A DNA stretch of 64,000 bases from Eikenella halliae (GCF_001648475.1 NZ_LXSQ01000004.1:1-64000); one strand, 5' to 3'. Numbered from the stretch's first letter, positions 35,097 to 44,600 are shown. Notes: generated by a model from the letters alone, not told the origin. A program made the numbers and translations.

Positions 35097-35954
35097 ATGA
35101 CCAATCTTGATCCCGAAATCTACATCCCCTTCGCCGTCCTGCTCGGCCTGCTGGTGGGCAGCTTTCTCAACGTGGTTATCTACCGCCTGCCGGTCATGCT
35201 CGAGAAACAATGGCGCATCGCGGCCAAGCAGCATCTCGAACTGCCGCTGGACGAAGAAGACCAAAAACCGTTCAACATCAGCACCCCGCCCTCGCGCTGC
35301 CCCAAATGCAGCAGCCCGGTGAAACCGTGGCAAAATATCCCCATCATCAGCTATCTGCTGCTGCGCGGCCGCTGCCATAGCTGCCACACCCCCATCGGCT
35401 GGCGTTACCCCGCCGTCGAGCTGCTCACCGGCATCCTATTTGGCATCGTCGCCTGGCGCTACGGCTACACTTGGCTCACCCTTGGCGGCCTCGTGTTCAC
35501 CGCTGTGCTGGTTGCCCTCACCTTCATCGATGCCGACACCCAGCTCTTGCCAGACCAGCTCACCCTACCCCTGATTTGGCTTGGATTGCTGTTCAACTGG
35601 CAGGTCGGCTTCGTCAGCCTGCCTTCAGCCCTGCTCGGCGCCGTGGTCGGCTATTTGAGCCTCTGGCTGCTGTATCACCTGTTCAAACTCATCACCGGCA
35701 AAGAAGGCATGGGCTATGGCGACTTCAAACTGCTCGCCGCACTGGGCGCCTGGCTCGGCGTTAGCACCCTGCCCGTTATTGTTTTCGTGGCCGCCTTGGT
35801 TGGCCTGGTTGCCGCCCTGGTGATGCGTGCCGCCAAAGGCCAGCCCATTGCCTTCGGCCCCGCGCTCGCCATTGCCGGCTGGCTGGTGTTCGCTGCCAAC
35901 AGCTACATCCTGCAAGGCATCCAATGGTGGCTGCACAAATCCGGATTCATCTGA
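35097..35954 (+). CDS. pilD: Prepilin peptidase/N-methyltransferase
   Basis: 285 aa membrane aspartic protease that cleaves prepilin leaders and methylates the new N-terminus. The methylase-associated cysteines are in CPKCSSPV and CHSCHTPIGWRYP. Catalytic aspartates are in TFIDADTQLLPD and GYGDFKLLAALG. About eight hydrophobic helices. It stops one base before the coaE start, so the two are coupled. Confidence 0.97.
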   Translation: MTNLDPEIYIPFAVLLGLLVGSFLNVVIYRLPVMLEKQWRIAAKQHLELPLDEEDQKPFNISTPPSRCPKCSSPVKPWQNIPIISYLLLRGRCHSCHTPIGWRYPAVELLTGILFGIVAWRYGYTWLTLGGLVFTAVLVALTFIDADTQLLPDQLTLPLIWLGLLFNWQVGFVSLPSALLGAVVGYLSLWLLYHLFKLITGKEGMGYGDFKLLAALGAWLGVSTLPVIVFVAALVGLVAALVMRAAKGQPIAFGPALAIAGWLVFAANSYILQGIQWWLHKSGFI

Positions 35955-35955
35955 T

Positions 35956-36561
35956 ATGACCGCCTGGGTCGGCCTCACCGGCGGCATCGGCAGCGGTAAA
36001 TCCACCGCTGCCCGCCTGTTTGCCCAACACAGCGTGCCGCTGATTGATGCCGATGCCATCTCCCGCGCCCTCACCGCAAACGGCGGAGCTGCCCTGCCCG
36101 CTATCCGTGCTGCCTTTGGCGAGGCTGTATTCGATTTTTCAGGTAGCCTCAACCGCGCTGCGCTGCGCCAACTCGTTTTTCAATCCCCCGAGGCCAAGGC
36201 CAAACTTGAAAACATCCTCCATCCGCTGATTCTCGCCGAAATCCGCTCGCAACAGCAGCAATATCCCCAAGCCGCCTACGGCATCATCGAAATCCCGCTG
36301 CTTGCCGAGCAGCCTGTTTTTCAAAGCATTCTCCAGCGTATCCTCGTTATCGATTGCAGTGAAGAAACGCAAATCCACCGCACGATTGAACGCAGCGGCC
36401 TCTCCCGTGATATGATTAAAGGCATTCTCACCGTTCAAGCAAGCCGCCAACAGCGCCGCCGCATTGCCGACGATATCATCAGCAATGAAGCCGGCCTGTC
36501 CGAGCTTGCTGCCGCCGTAAAGCGGCAACACCTTATTTACCAACAATTATTCGGTAGTTGA
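35956..36561 (+). CDS. coaE: Dephospho-CoA kinase
   Basis: 201 aa from ATG 35956; upstream in-frame codons lie in pilD. It phosphorylates dephospho-CoA, the last step to CoA. P-loop GLTGGIGSGKST (7-18), LIDADAISRAL, and EIPLLAE with the lid-region arginines later. The pilD-coaE pair is a conserved neisserial arrangement. An uptake sequence near 36138 is read as FSGSLN. Confidence 0.96.
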   Translation: MTAWVGLTGGIGSGKSTAARLFAQHSVPLIDADAISRALTANGGAALPAIRAAFGEAVFDFSGSLNRAALRQLVFQSPEAKAKLENILHPLILAEIRSQQQQYPQAAYGIIEIPLLAEQPVFQSILQRILVIDCSEETQIHRTIERSGLSRDMIKGILTVQASRQQRRRIADDIISNEAGLSELAAAVKRQHLIYQQLFGS

Positions 36562-36564
36562 ACC

Positions 36565-37341
36565 ATGTCCGCCATCATCACCTTCGAACATCCCCTGTCC
36601 GAACGTATCCGCAACTTCCTGCGCCTTGAGCACCTCTTTTCCCGCTTCGATACCACCGTCAGCCACCCAGAGCCTTGGGCTCACCACGCCGCCCTCGGCA
36701 CCCTGTTCGAAATCATGGATTGCGCCTCCCGCGCCGAACTCAAGCTCGATATCCTGCAAGAACTCGAACGCCAACGCCAGCAAATTTCCCAAGCCGAACA
36801 TGAGCAATACGACTCTACCCCCGAGCAGGACGACCTCTACCAGGCCACCCAAAACCTGCAAGAAGTGCAGCAAAAATTCGGCCAGCACCTGCGCGAAAAC
36901 GAATGGCTCATGGGCATAAAGCAGCGCATGCTCGTATCCGGCGGCACCAACCCCTTCGACCTCCCCTCCTATCACTATTGGCTGCAACTGCCCTTTGAGC
37001 AACGCGTGGCCGACCTCGGCTGCTGGATTCGCTCCCTCACCCCCACCGGCGACGCCATTTCCCTGCTGCTGCGCATCCTTCGCCGCAACAGCATCCGCCT
37101 CGAATGCCTCGCCCGCCAAGGCAACTATCAAAACACCAAGCTCGGCAGCAACATCCACATGCTCACCATCGATGTAGGCCAATCCCACGGCACCCTGCCC
37201 GAAATCTCCGCCAACAAATACTTTACCCACATCCGCTTCACCCAAGCCACCCGGCAAAACCAGCGCGGCAGGCAGATTACGGCAGACATCCCCTTCCAGC
37301 TCAAAATGTGCAGCTTCGACCCCATTGCCGACAAACCATGA
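36565..37341 (+). CDS. zapD: Cell division protein ZapD
   Basis: 258 aa, DUF1342 family, which bundles FtsZ filaments at midcell. Begins IITFEHPLSERIRNFLRLEHLF as in ZapD; the conserved FWLMGIKQRM-like block (ENEWLMGIKQRMLVSGGTNPFDLPSYHYWL) is present. It follows coaE by 3 bp and overlaps yacG by 4 bp (ATGA). Confidence 0.95.
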   Translation: MSAIITFEHPLSERIRNFLRLEHLFSRFDTTVSHPEPWAHHAALGTLFEIMDCASRAELKLDILQELERQRQQISQAEHEQYDSTPEQDDLYQATQNLQEVQQKFGQHLRENEWLMGIKQRMLVSGGTNPFDLPSYHYWLQLPFEQRVADLGCWIRSLTPTGDAISLLLRILRRNSIRLECLARQGNYQNTKLGSNIHMLTIDVGQSHGTLPEISANKYFTHIRFTQATRQNQRGRQITADIPFQLKMCSFDPIADKP

Positions 37342-37520
37342 CCCAGCCCACCGTATCCTGCCCCACCTGCCAGAAACCCGTACTCTGGAACGAAAGCAGC
37401 CCCTACCGCCCCTTCTGCAGCCAACGCTGCAAAATGATCGACCTGGGCACCTGGGCAGACGAAAGCTACCGTATCCCCAGCCAAGAAGAGGCCCCGCCCC
37501 AGATGGGCGGCCACGAATAA
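37338..37520 (+). CDS. yacG: DNA gyrase inhibitor / zinc-binding protein YacG
   Basis: 60 aa. The zinc site is CPTCQKP (8-14) with CSQRC (27-31), followed by the KMIDLGTWADESYRIP block of YacG. In E. coli YacG binds GyrB and inhibits gyrase. It overlaps zapD by ATGA, matching the conserved coaE-zapD-yacG order. Confidence 0.95.
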   Translation: MTQPTVSCPTCQKPVLWNESSPYRPFCSQRCKMIDLGTWADESYRIPSQEEAPPQMGGHE

Positions 37521-37526
37521 CCGACA

Positions 37527-37565
37527 GAGGCTACCTGAAACCCCAACCCCGCTTTCAGGTAGCCT
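37527..37565. terminator. Inverted uptake-sequence pair
   Basis: Facing uptake sequences with a 13-base loop, at the end of the pil-coaE-zapD-yacG run and 22 bp before rlmD. Confidence 0.5.
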
Positions 37566-37586
37566 CAATCCATCCCACCCCGCACC

Positions 37587-38879
37587 ATGAACACCGCCAC
37601 CATCCACAGCATCGACCACGAAGGCCGCGGCATCGCCCGCATCCACGGCAAAACCACCTTCATCACCGGCGCACTGCCCCAAGAAACCATTGCCTACCAA
37701 ATCACCTGCAGCAAAAAACACCACGACGAAGCCCAAGCCACCCGCATCCTCACCCCCTCCCCCTACCGCACCGCCCCCGCCTGCCCCCACTACAACCAAT
37801 GCGGCGGCTGCACCCTCCAACACGTCCACAGCAACGTTCAGGTAGCCTACAAACAACGCATCCTCGAAGACCAACTCCAACGCCTCGGCAAAGTCCGCCC
37901 CCAATACCTCCTGCCCCCCATCTACGGCCAAGCCTGGGGCTACCGCCACCGCGCCCGCCTCAGCGCCCACCACAGCCAAGGCCGCACCATCCTCGGCTTC
38001 CAAAGCCGCAGCAGCCACCGCATTGTCGATATCCAACAATGCCCCATCCTCGCCCCCCAGCTTGCCGGCCAACTGGACAACACCCGCGCCCTGCTCCAAC
38101 AGCTCAACCGCCTGCATACCCCCATCCGCACCATCGAACTGCACCACAGCCCCGCCGCCAACAGCCTTACCCTGCACACCGAACACCTCCCCAAAGCCGC
38201 CCGCGCCCACCTCATCCAACACGCCCAAAGCCTGCCCGCCAACTGGCACATCTGGCTGCAACCCCCACACCGGCCCGCCCAGCCCCTCCTGCCCGACAGC
38301 CCCCAACTCAGCTACAACCTGCCCGAATACGCCCTCACCCTCCCCTACCGCCCCGGCGACTTCACCCAAGTCAACCCCGCCGCCAACGCCCTGCTCGTTG
38401 CCCGCGCCATGCAGCTGCTGCAACCCCAGCCCGGCGAGCGCATCGCCGACCTTTTCTGCGGCCTCGGCAACTTCAGCCTGCCCATCGCCGCCGCCGGCGC
38501 ACAAGTCATCGGCATCGAAGGCTCGCCCGCGCTCACCGGGCGCGCCAGCCAAAACGCCCACCTCAACCACCTCGCCGAACGCGCCCGCTTCCACAGCGCC
38601 GACCTCTTCCAAACCACCGAACACACCGTCGCCGGCTGGGGCTATTTCGACAAAATCCTGCTCGACCCGCCCCGCAGCGGCGCCTACACCCTCGTCCAAG
38701 CCCTGCACGCCCCCTACCTCCCGCGCCGCATCGTGTACGTTTCCTGCAACCCCGCCACCTTCGCCCGCGATGCCGCCGTACTCGTTGGCAAAGGCTACCG
38801 CTTCCGCAATGCCGGCATCGTCAATATGTTCCCCCAAACCGCCCACGTCGAAACCGTCGGCTGCTTCGATTTGGTATAA
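37587..38879 (+). CDS. rlmD: 23S rRNA (uracil-1939-C5)-methyltransferase RlmD
   Basis: 430 aa. N-terminal TRAM-like domain (1-55), then a four-cysteine iron-sulfur site (CPHYNQCGGC plus a later CP), SAM motif DLFCGLGNFSLP, and catalytic cysteine block SCNPATFARD. The 4Fe-4S site separates it from trmA in this window. An uptake sequence near 37838 is read as VQVAYK. The extreme C-ending codon bias leaves the antisense strand open over most of the gene. Confidence 0.94.
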   Translation: MNTATIHSIDHEGRGIARIHGKTTFITGALPQETIAYQITCSKKHHDEAQATRILTPSPYRTAPACPHYNQCGGCTLQHVHSNVQVAYKQRILEDQLQRLGKVRPQYLLPPIYGQAWGYRHRARLSAHHSQGRTILGFQSRSSHRIVDIQQCPILAPQLAGQLDNTRALLQQLNRLHTPIRTIELHHSPAANSLTLHTEHLPKAARAHLIQHAQSLPANWHIWLQPPHRPAQPLLPDSPQLSYNLPEYALTLPYRPGDFTQVNPAANALLVARAMQLLQPQPGERIADLFCGLGNFSLPIAAAGAQVIGIEGSPALTGRASQNAHLNHLAERARFHSADLFQTTEHTVAGWGYFDKILLDPPRSGAYTLVQALHAPYLPRRIVYVSCNPATFARDAAVLVGKGYRFRNAGIVNMFPQTAHVETVGCFDLV

Positions 38880-38960
38880 CCCGCGCACGGTAGCGGATGA
38901 AAATCAGCATAGAGCAAAGCAACAAGCCAATGCCGCAGCATCCTTCATTTCCGATAAAGA

Positions 38961-39064
38961 TATAGTGAATTAACAAAAACCAGTACAGCGTTGGCTCGCT
39001 TTGCCGTACCGTGTGTACTGTCTGCGGCTCGCCACCTTGTCCTGATTTTTGTTAATCCACTATA
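38961..39064 (-). mobile_element. Correia-type element
   Basis: 104 bp in reverse orientation: TATAGTGAATTAACAAAAAC at the left, TTTTTGTTAATCCACTATA at the right. Confidence 0.92.
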
Positions 39065-39084
39065 AAATTTCAGGTAGCCTTGGA

Positions 39085-39352
39085 TAGGGCGTCGGGTGCG
39101 GGAATCCGGCTTATGGTTTTCAGGTAGCCTAAGGTGGGGCGTAGGATGCGTGCCGCAGGCACGCGCGCCGTTGCCCGTTATTCCAAAGCCGTGTGCGTGC
39201 GTTCCGCACGCACCCTACACCCCGGAAATAAGCAGGCTACCTGAAATCCATTTTTCAGGTAGCCTGTTGATAAAGCAGGTCGTAGGTTGGGTTGATTAAC
39301 CCAACATTCCATAATTTGTTGGGTTACGCCTGCGGCTAACCCAAGCTACTCA
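39085..39352. repeat. Intergenic repeat block, first copy
   Basis: Three repeat types in series: a GGGTGCGGGAATCCGGCTTA unit next to an uptake sequence (39098), palindromic TGCGTGCC/GGCACGC and GTGCGTGCG/CGCACGCAC units, and a GTAGGTTGGGTTGAT ... GCGGCTAACCCAA unit (39282-39344). The first and last recur at 39.66-39.81 kb. No gene is evident in 38880-39352. Confidence 0.6.
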
Positions 39353-39631
39353 CTAACCTGGCCATTCTGGTGTTCCCAATCTACGCATACAATTATCATA
39401 GGCAGCATCTGCATCTTTGTATTTTTCATTACAAATCTGCCGATTATGTCTACGTAATGCTCGTTTTTCTGGTGTTTCTGCAGCATAGTAAGCTACCTGA
39501 TCATTATAAGCATCAGTCAATGCGGCTCTTGTTGCATAATGCCCATTCCACCAATCAGACATACTGCAAGCACTGAGCAGCAGGTTAGATATCAATATTA
39601 TCATCATGGAATGAATTGAATGGTTTTGCAT
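39353..39631 (-). CDS. Small lipoprotein, unknown function
   Basis: 92 aa from ATG 39631, chosen because it gives a signal peptide with lipobox LLSAC. After the lipidated cysteine comes SMSDWWNGHYATRAALTDAYNDQVAYY and a cysteine pair (ICNEKY, DNCMRRL). Low GC compared with the neighbours. It is bracketed by near-identical intergenic repeat blocks, which suggests insertion or duplication as a unit. Confidence 0.65.
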   Translation of the reverse strand: MQNHSIHSMMIILISNLLLSACSMSDWWNGHYATRAALTDAYNDQVAYYAAETPEKRALRRHNRQICNEKYKDADAAYDNCMRRLGTPEWPG

Positions 39632-39663
39632 GATATCTCTTTCCTTATAATTCAAAATAGTAT

Positions 39664-39815
39664 CGTGTAGGTTGGGTTGATAAACCCAACATTCCATCAT
39701 TTGATTTGTTGGGTTACGCCTGCGGCTAACCCAATCTAATCGCTGAGAATTTCAGGTAGCCTTGAACGGGGTGCCGGGTGCGGGAATCCGGCTTATGGTT
39801 CTTCAGGTAGCCCGA
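39664..39815. repeat. Intergenic repeat block, second copy
   Basis: GTAGGTTGGGTTGATAAACC ... GCGGCTAACCCAA (39668-39735) and GGGTGCGGGAATCCGGCTTA (39776-39795) repeat the units at 39282-39344 and 39096-39117. A weaker relative of the TTGGG/CTAACCCAA unit lies at 23738-23775. Confidence 0.6.
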
Positions 39816-39820
39816 GCCGG

Positions 39821-40915
39821 TTATTTCCACCGCAGCAACACCCCGCTCTCGATATGCGGTGTAAACGGGAATTGGTCGAACAGCGCAGCGCGTTCGATGC
39901 GGTGGGTTTGCGTGAGCGTGACCAGATTGGCGTGCAGGGTTTCCGGATTGCAGGAAACATAAATGATGTTTTCAAACTCCTGCAGCAGCCGCAGGGTATC
40001 TGCATCCACCCCCGCGCGCGGCGGATCGACAAACACGGTGGAAAACACATAATCCGCCAGCCCGATGCCCTGCTCCTGCAGGCGGCGGAAGGTGCGCACG
40101 CCGTGGTAGGCCTGGGTGAACTCTTCGGCGGAAAGCCGCGCCAGGCGGATGTTGGCCGCGCCGTTGGCCTCAATATTCCACTGCGCCGCCTGCACCGAAG
40201 TTTTCGACAATTCCGTGGCCAGCACGCGGCGGAAATAACGTGCCAGCGGCAGGGTGAAATTGCCGTTGCCGCAATAAAGCTCCAGCAAATCACCGCCCAG
40301 CCCCGCCGCCGCGCCGCAGGCCCAATCCAGCATTTTTTGGCACACCGGCGCATTGGGCTGGCTGAAGCCGCCTTCATATTGGCGGTAGAGCCAATCGCGC
40401 CCGTCGGCATGCAGGCGTTCGGTAACGAAATCCTGCGCCAACACCAGCTTCTGCCCACGGCTGCGGCCGATAATCATGATGCCCAATTCGCGCTGCAAAC
40501 GCGCCGCCGCCGCCTGCCATTGTCCGCACAGCCGCTTGTGGTAAATCATGCCCACCAGCATATCGCCGCTCAGGGTGGACAAAAATTCGCACTGATACCA
40601 CCGTTCCCGCAACAGCGGATCGGCCTGCACGGCAGCCAGCAGCCGGGGCATCAGGGCATTGATCGCGGCAGAAGCGGCAGGCAGGGAATCAATCCGGCGC
40701 AACGAGGCCGAGCCCGCCTTCTGCCCGGGTTCGAACATGGCATAACTGATATGTTCGCCCTCGTGCCAAACCCGAAATTCGGCACGCATCCGATAATGCT
40801 TTTCAGGCGAAGCAAACACCTGCCATTCGGGTGGGGAAAATTCGGCAAACCGCTGTTTCAGGTAGCCTGCTTTTTGTTGCAGCTGGGCGGTGTATTCGGG
40901 GCTGGGCTGGGTCAT
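39821..40915 (-). CDS. trmA: tRNA (uracil-54-C5)-methyltransferase
   Basis: 364 aa from ATG 40915 (MTQPSPEYTAQL). It makes ribothymidine 54 in tRNA. SAM motif LLELYCGNGNFTLPLA, catalytic DPPRAG and the cysteine in YVSCNPETL, with the general base in PHIESGVLLRWK at the end. No iron-sulfur cysteines, unlike RlmD. An uptake sequence at 40857 is read as AGYLKQ. Confidence 0.96.
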   Translation of the reverse strand: MTQPSPEYTAQLQQKAGYLKQRFAEFSPPEWQVFASPEKHYRMRAEFRVWHEGEHISYAMFEPGQKAGSASLRRIDSLPAASAAINALMPRLLAAVQADPLLRERWYQCEFLSTLSGDMLVGMIYHKRLCGQWQAAAARLQRELGIMIIGRSRGQKLVLAQDFVTERLHADGRDWLYRQYEGGFSQPNAPVCQKMLDWACGAAAGLGGDLLELYCGNGNFTLPLARYFRRVLATELSKTSVQAAQWNIEANGAANIRLARLSAEEFTQAYHGVRTFRRLQEQGIGLADYVFSTVFVDPPRAGVDADTLRLLQEFENIIYVSCNPETLHANLVTLTQTHRIERAALFDQFPFTPHIESGVLLRWK

Positions 40916-41046
40916 AGGGAGTGTGGGATTGTGGAGAAATACAGGATTATAGCGGGAAGGGGAGGCTACCTGAAAATTCGGCGAGTGGGGAGTGTGGGAT
41001 TTCCGATAGTCCTGGCACACAAGCACATCATTGCGCAAGTATTGCC

Positions 41047-42174
41047 CTACTCCGACTTACGTTTACAAATAAAAGGATATTCTATAAATCTATAAGTAAT
41101 GATGGATATTAATATTACCAAGGTAAAAATTATTGGGAATACTAATGAAAATCCATTAATCCCAATCTGCATCTTGGTATTATGCATATAACTTCTTAAT
41201 GCATATAATATTATTCCATGCGTGAGATATATGCTGTAACTAATTTCCCCCAGCTTCCGCAAACCATTATTATTCAAAACTTCCCCATAACTATATCCAT
41301 TAGCAATAAAAGAAAAAAGTATAGCCGTACCTACCATCTGAATTACAGTATATCCATTAGAAAATACAATAACAAGTATCAGCAAAGTTATTTGAAAAAT
41401 ATCAAATAATATTGTTTTTCCATCTAATATCTCCCGAATTCTTTCTTTAAAATATACAGATGGTAATGCCAACAAAAATAACAAATACACATGATAATCT
41501 GTTCGTTTCCATATATACAAAAATACTAACAACGATAATGGCAATACTATATACCATTTTGAAAATAATCTTCTACGCCACAATACATACCAGATTGGTA
41601 ATGAAAAATAGAATCCCCATTCATAAGTTAATGTCCAATTAACCCCTGCAATTACTATACCACTTGGAAAATCTTCAAAATTACCACCAAGAAATAAAAG
41701 CCATCGGCGCAACCATTTAAAGAAATCAGGTAGATTTTCTAATGTTAGCGGTCTAAAATATAAAGTTACCGATACAATAAAAATAAATACAAGCAAATAC
41801 AATGGAACAATACGACGAACTCTAGACAAATAGAGTTGCTTCCATAAAATATTACCTTTCTGTATTTTAGAAAAAAATAAATAACCAGTAATTAAAAAGA
41901 AAAATGATACAGATACCGCTCCAAAATTATTTAGAATTTGTGTTGTTGGTCGCACCCACTCCCCCGTTGCGTACATAACATAATTAATATAAAAATGATG
42001 AACAACAACAGCCGAGGCCAAAACGCCACGCAATCCATCCAATGGAGAATTTCTACGGGCAGCCTCCCCATCCATGAGATTCATCTTACCTAAAAGACGT
42101 GAAGAAACAAATAATGAGAAAATAAATAATCCCGTTAATATTAAAGATGAGATTGAAAAATAATTTATATCCAT
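41047..42174 (-). CDS. Acyltransferase-3 family membrane O-acyltransferase
   Basis: 375 aa with about ten hydrophobic segments. The family motif DGLRGVLASAVVVHHF holds the catalytic histidine, and SYSIYLTHGIILYAL is the usual late block. Such enzymes acetylate polysaccharides, LPS or glycan side chains; pilin-glycan acetylation by a PglI-type enzyme is a possibility. The gene is strikingly AT-rich beside trmA and ppk1, with many AAA, ATA and TTA codons, and has no uptake sequence. I infer recent transfer. Confidence 0.85.
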   Translation of the reverse strand: MDINYFSISSLILTGLFIFSLFVSSRLLGKMNLMDGEAARRNSPLDGLRGVLASAVVVHHFYINYVMYATGEWVRPTTQILNNFGAVSVSFFFLITGYLFFSKIQKGNILWKQLYLSRVRRIVPLYLLVFIFIVSVTLYFRPLTLENLPDFFKWLRRWLLFLGGNFEDFPSGIVIAGVNWTLTYEWGFYFSLPIWYVLWRRRLFSKWYIVLPLSLLVFLYIWKRTDYHVYLLFLLALPSVYFKERIREILDGKTILFDIFQITLLILVIVFSNGYTVIQMVGTAILFSFIANGYSYGEVLNNNGLRKLGEISYSIYLTHGIILYALRSYMHNTKMQIGINGFSLVFPIIFTLVILISIITYRFIEYPFICKRKSE

Positions 42175-42283
42175 AATATTTAAGTATAGGTGTCGTTAAT
42201 TAGATATGATTATATGAATAACTCTATGCCATAAAATTAATTTTTCACCAGCAACCCAATTCAAAATAAAAGTACCGCTACAA

Positions 42284-42314
42284 GAGGCTACCTGAAACTT
42301 TCAGGTAGCCTCTT
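42284..42314. terminator. Inverted uptake-sequence pair
   Basis: GAGGCTACCTGAAA and TTTCAGGTAGCCTC with a 2-base loop and a T run, 15 bp after the ppk1 stop on the minus strand. Confidence 0.7.
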
Positions 42315-42328
42315 TCGCTTCCGCACCG

Positions 42329-44383
42329 TCAGCGCCGATATTCGTTCAACAGCGTTTCTTGCATATCCAGCCCTTCTTCCCCTTCCTGCACGGCAGCGCG
42401 GACATAGCTGCCGTCGGGTTGCATCAGCCAGGCTTTGCGGTTGTCGGCCAGAGCGAGGGTGAGGGCTTCGCGCATGATGCGTTGTTTGATGGCCGGGTTT
42501 TCCACGGGGGTACAGATTTCGATGCGGCGGAAGAAGTTGCGCCCCATCCAGTCGGCGCTGGCGATGAAGAGCTCTTCGCGCCCGCCGCTGTGGAAGTAGA
42601 ACACGCGGGAGTGTTCGAGCAGGCGGCCGATGATGGAGCGCACGCGGATGTTTTCGGACAGGTCGGGCACGCCGGGGCGCAGGGTGCACATACCGCGCAC
42701 GATCAAATCTATCTGCACACCGGCCCGGCTGGCTTCATACAGGGCGCGGATGATGCCGGGCTCGATCAGCGAATTCATTTTGGCAATGATGCGGGCGGGT
42801 CGGCCGGCGCGGGCTTCGGCGGTTTCGGCGGCAATGCGCTCCAGCAGCATGGGGCTGAGGGTGAAGGGGCTTTGATAAAGCTTGTTGAGCCGCGTGGGCT
42901 GGCCGAGGCCGGTGATTTCCATAAAGATGGCGTTCACGTCGGCGGTGATGGCTTCATCGGCGGTGAGCAGGCCGAAATCGGTGTAGATGCGGGAGGTGCC
43001 TTGGTGGTAGTTGCCGGTGCCGAGGTGGGCATAGCGCTTCAGGTAGCCTCCTTCGCGGCGGATAACGAGCGCCATTTTGGCGTGCACTTTGTAGCCGAAC
43101 ACGCCGTATACCACATGCGCGCCCGCGCTTTCCAGCCGTCGCGCCCAGTTGACGTTGTTTTCTTCATCGAACCGCGCCATCAGCTCAACCACCACAGTTA
43201 CCTGTTTGCCCGCATTGGCGGCGGCAATCAGGGCGCGGGCGAGGTCGGAATGGGTGCCGGTGCGGTAGATCGTCATCTTGATGGCCACCACATCCGGGTC
43301 GGCGGCGGCTTCTTGGATGAAGCGCACGGTGGGGGCGATGGATTGGTAGGGGTGGTGCAGCAGCACGTCATGCTGTTTGAGCACTTCAGGCATGGGCTGG
43401 TCCTTGCGCACATCTTTGGGCAGGCCGGGCGAGAATGGGGCAAACTTCAAATCGGGCCGGTCCACCATATCGGGCACGGCCATCAGCCGCACCAAATTCA
43501 CGGGGCCGACCACTTGGTAGAGCTCGTTCGAGCTCAAATTGCATTGCGCAAGCAGGAATTCGGCCACATGCGGCGGGCAGTTGTCGGCCACTTCCAGCCG
43601 CACCTCGTCGCCATACTGCCGTTCGCGCAGCTCGGTTTGCACGGCGGCGCGCAGGTTGGTGAGGTCTTCTTCATCCACCGTGAGCTCGCTGTTGCGCGTG
43701 AGGCGGAATTGGTAGCAGCCTTCCACGTCCATGCCGGGGAAGAGCTTGTGCACATAGGCGTGCAAAATGGAGGAAAGCAGCACGAAACCGTGCCCTTCGC
43801 TGAGTTCTTCCGGCAGCTTCACCACGCGCGGCAGAATGCGCGGCGCCTGCACCACGGCCATGCCGGAAGCGCGGCCGAAAGCGTCTTTGCCGGAAAGCGA
43901 CACCACGAAATTGAGCGACTTGTTGAGCAGGCGCGGGAAGGGGTGCGCCGGGTCGAGCCCCAGCGGAGTGAGGATGGGCAACAGCTCGCGGTCGAAATAG
44001 CTTTCAATCCAGGCACGCTGCTGATCCATCCACTGACGGCGCGGATAGAAGAAAATGCCCTCTTGGCGCAGCGCGGGAACCAGCTCCTTGTTGAACAGCT
44101 CGTATTGCTCCTGAATTAATTTTTTGGCCTCGGCCGCCGCGGCCGCCATGGTTTCGGCTGGCGTGGTGCCGTTATCTAGGAGCGTGTGCGGGTTGAGCTG
44201 GCTTTCCTTCTTCAGCCAGGCCATGCGCACTTCGAAAAACTCGTCTAAATTAGAAGAAACGATGCACAAAAAGCGCAACCGCTCCAAAAGCGGCACGCCT
44301 TCGTCCCGCGCCTGCGCCAACACGCGGCGGTTGAACGCCAGCAGGCTCAGTTCGCGGCAAAGGATGGTGGGCTGGTTCGGCAT
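42329..44383 (-). CDS. ppk1: Polyphosphate kinase 1
   Basis: 684 aa, the normal length. It polymerises the ATP gamma-phosphate into polyphosphate. N-terminal domain begins LCRELSLLAFNRRVLAQA. Catalytic parts include HHPYQSIAPTVRFIQEAA, YAHLGTGNYHQGTSRIYTDFGLL with the active histidine region, and SGGREELFIASADWMGRNFFRR near the end. An uptake sequence at 43020 is read as EGGYLKRY. Confidence 0.96.
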   Translation of the reverse strand: MPNQPTILCRELSLLAFNRRVLAQARDEGVPLLERLRFLCIVSSNLDEFFEVRMAWLKKESQLNPHTLLDNGTTPAETMAAAAAEAKKLIQEQYELFNKELVPALRQEGIFFYPRRQWMDQQRAWIESYFDRELLPILTPLGLDPAHPFPRLLNKSLNFVVSLSGKDAFGRASGMAVVQAPRILPRVVKLPEELSEGHGFVLLSSILHAYVHKLFPGMDVEGCYQFRLTRNSELTVDEEDLTNLRAAVQTELRERQYGDEVRLEVADNCPPHVAEFLLAQCNLSSNELYQVVGPVNLVRLMAVPDMVDRPDLKFAPFSPGLPKDVRKDQPMPEVLKQHDVLLHHPYQSIAPTVRFIQEAAADPDVVAIKMTIYRTGTHSDLARALIAAANAGKQVTVVVELMARFDEENNVNWARRLESAGAHVVYGVFGYKVHAKMALVIRREGGYLKRYAHLGTGNYHQGTSRIYTDFGLLTADEAITADVNAIFMEITGLGQPTRLNKLYQSPFTLSPMLLERIAAETAEARAGRPARIIAKMNSLIEPGIIRALYEASRAGVQIDLIVRGMCTLRPGVPDLSENIRVRSIIGRLLEHSRVFYFHSGGREELFIASADWMGRNFFRRIEICTPVENPAIKQRIMREALTLALADNRKAWLMQPDGSYVRAAVQEGEEGLDMQETLLNEYRR

Positions 44384-44600
44384 AAGGTACCTGAAAAAGG
44401 AAAATTGAATGAAAATGCTGTGTAAACAAACAGCTGCTTAGAAGAAATCAGCGCTATAATGGCGATACCGCCATCGGCAAAGTGCCGTGCGCGCTAGCTT
44501 AATTAATATAGCAATTATCGTTCCAACCTGCGCCCGAAGACAAGATATAGGCACGAAGCAGGCCGAACGTTTCCACCCGCCACCTTTCGGGAGACCCATC

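Noticed and set aside
37128..38888. A 586-codon open frame on the minus strand over zapD, yacG and rlmD
   Set aside because: It is antisense to clear genes and very rich in Gly, Ala and Val, the pattern produced by strong C-ending codon bias on the true strand.
42359..44119. A 586-codon open frame antisense to ppk1
   Set aside because: Histidine- and glycine-rich shadow frame opposite an intact polyphosphate kinase.
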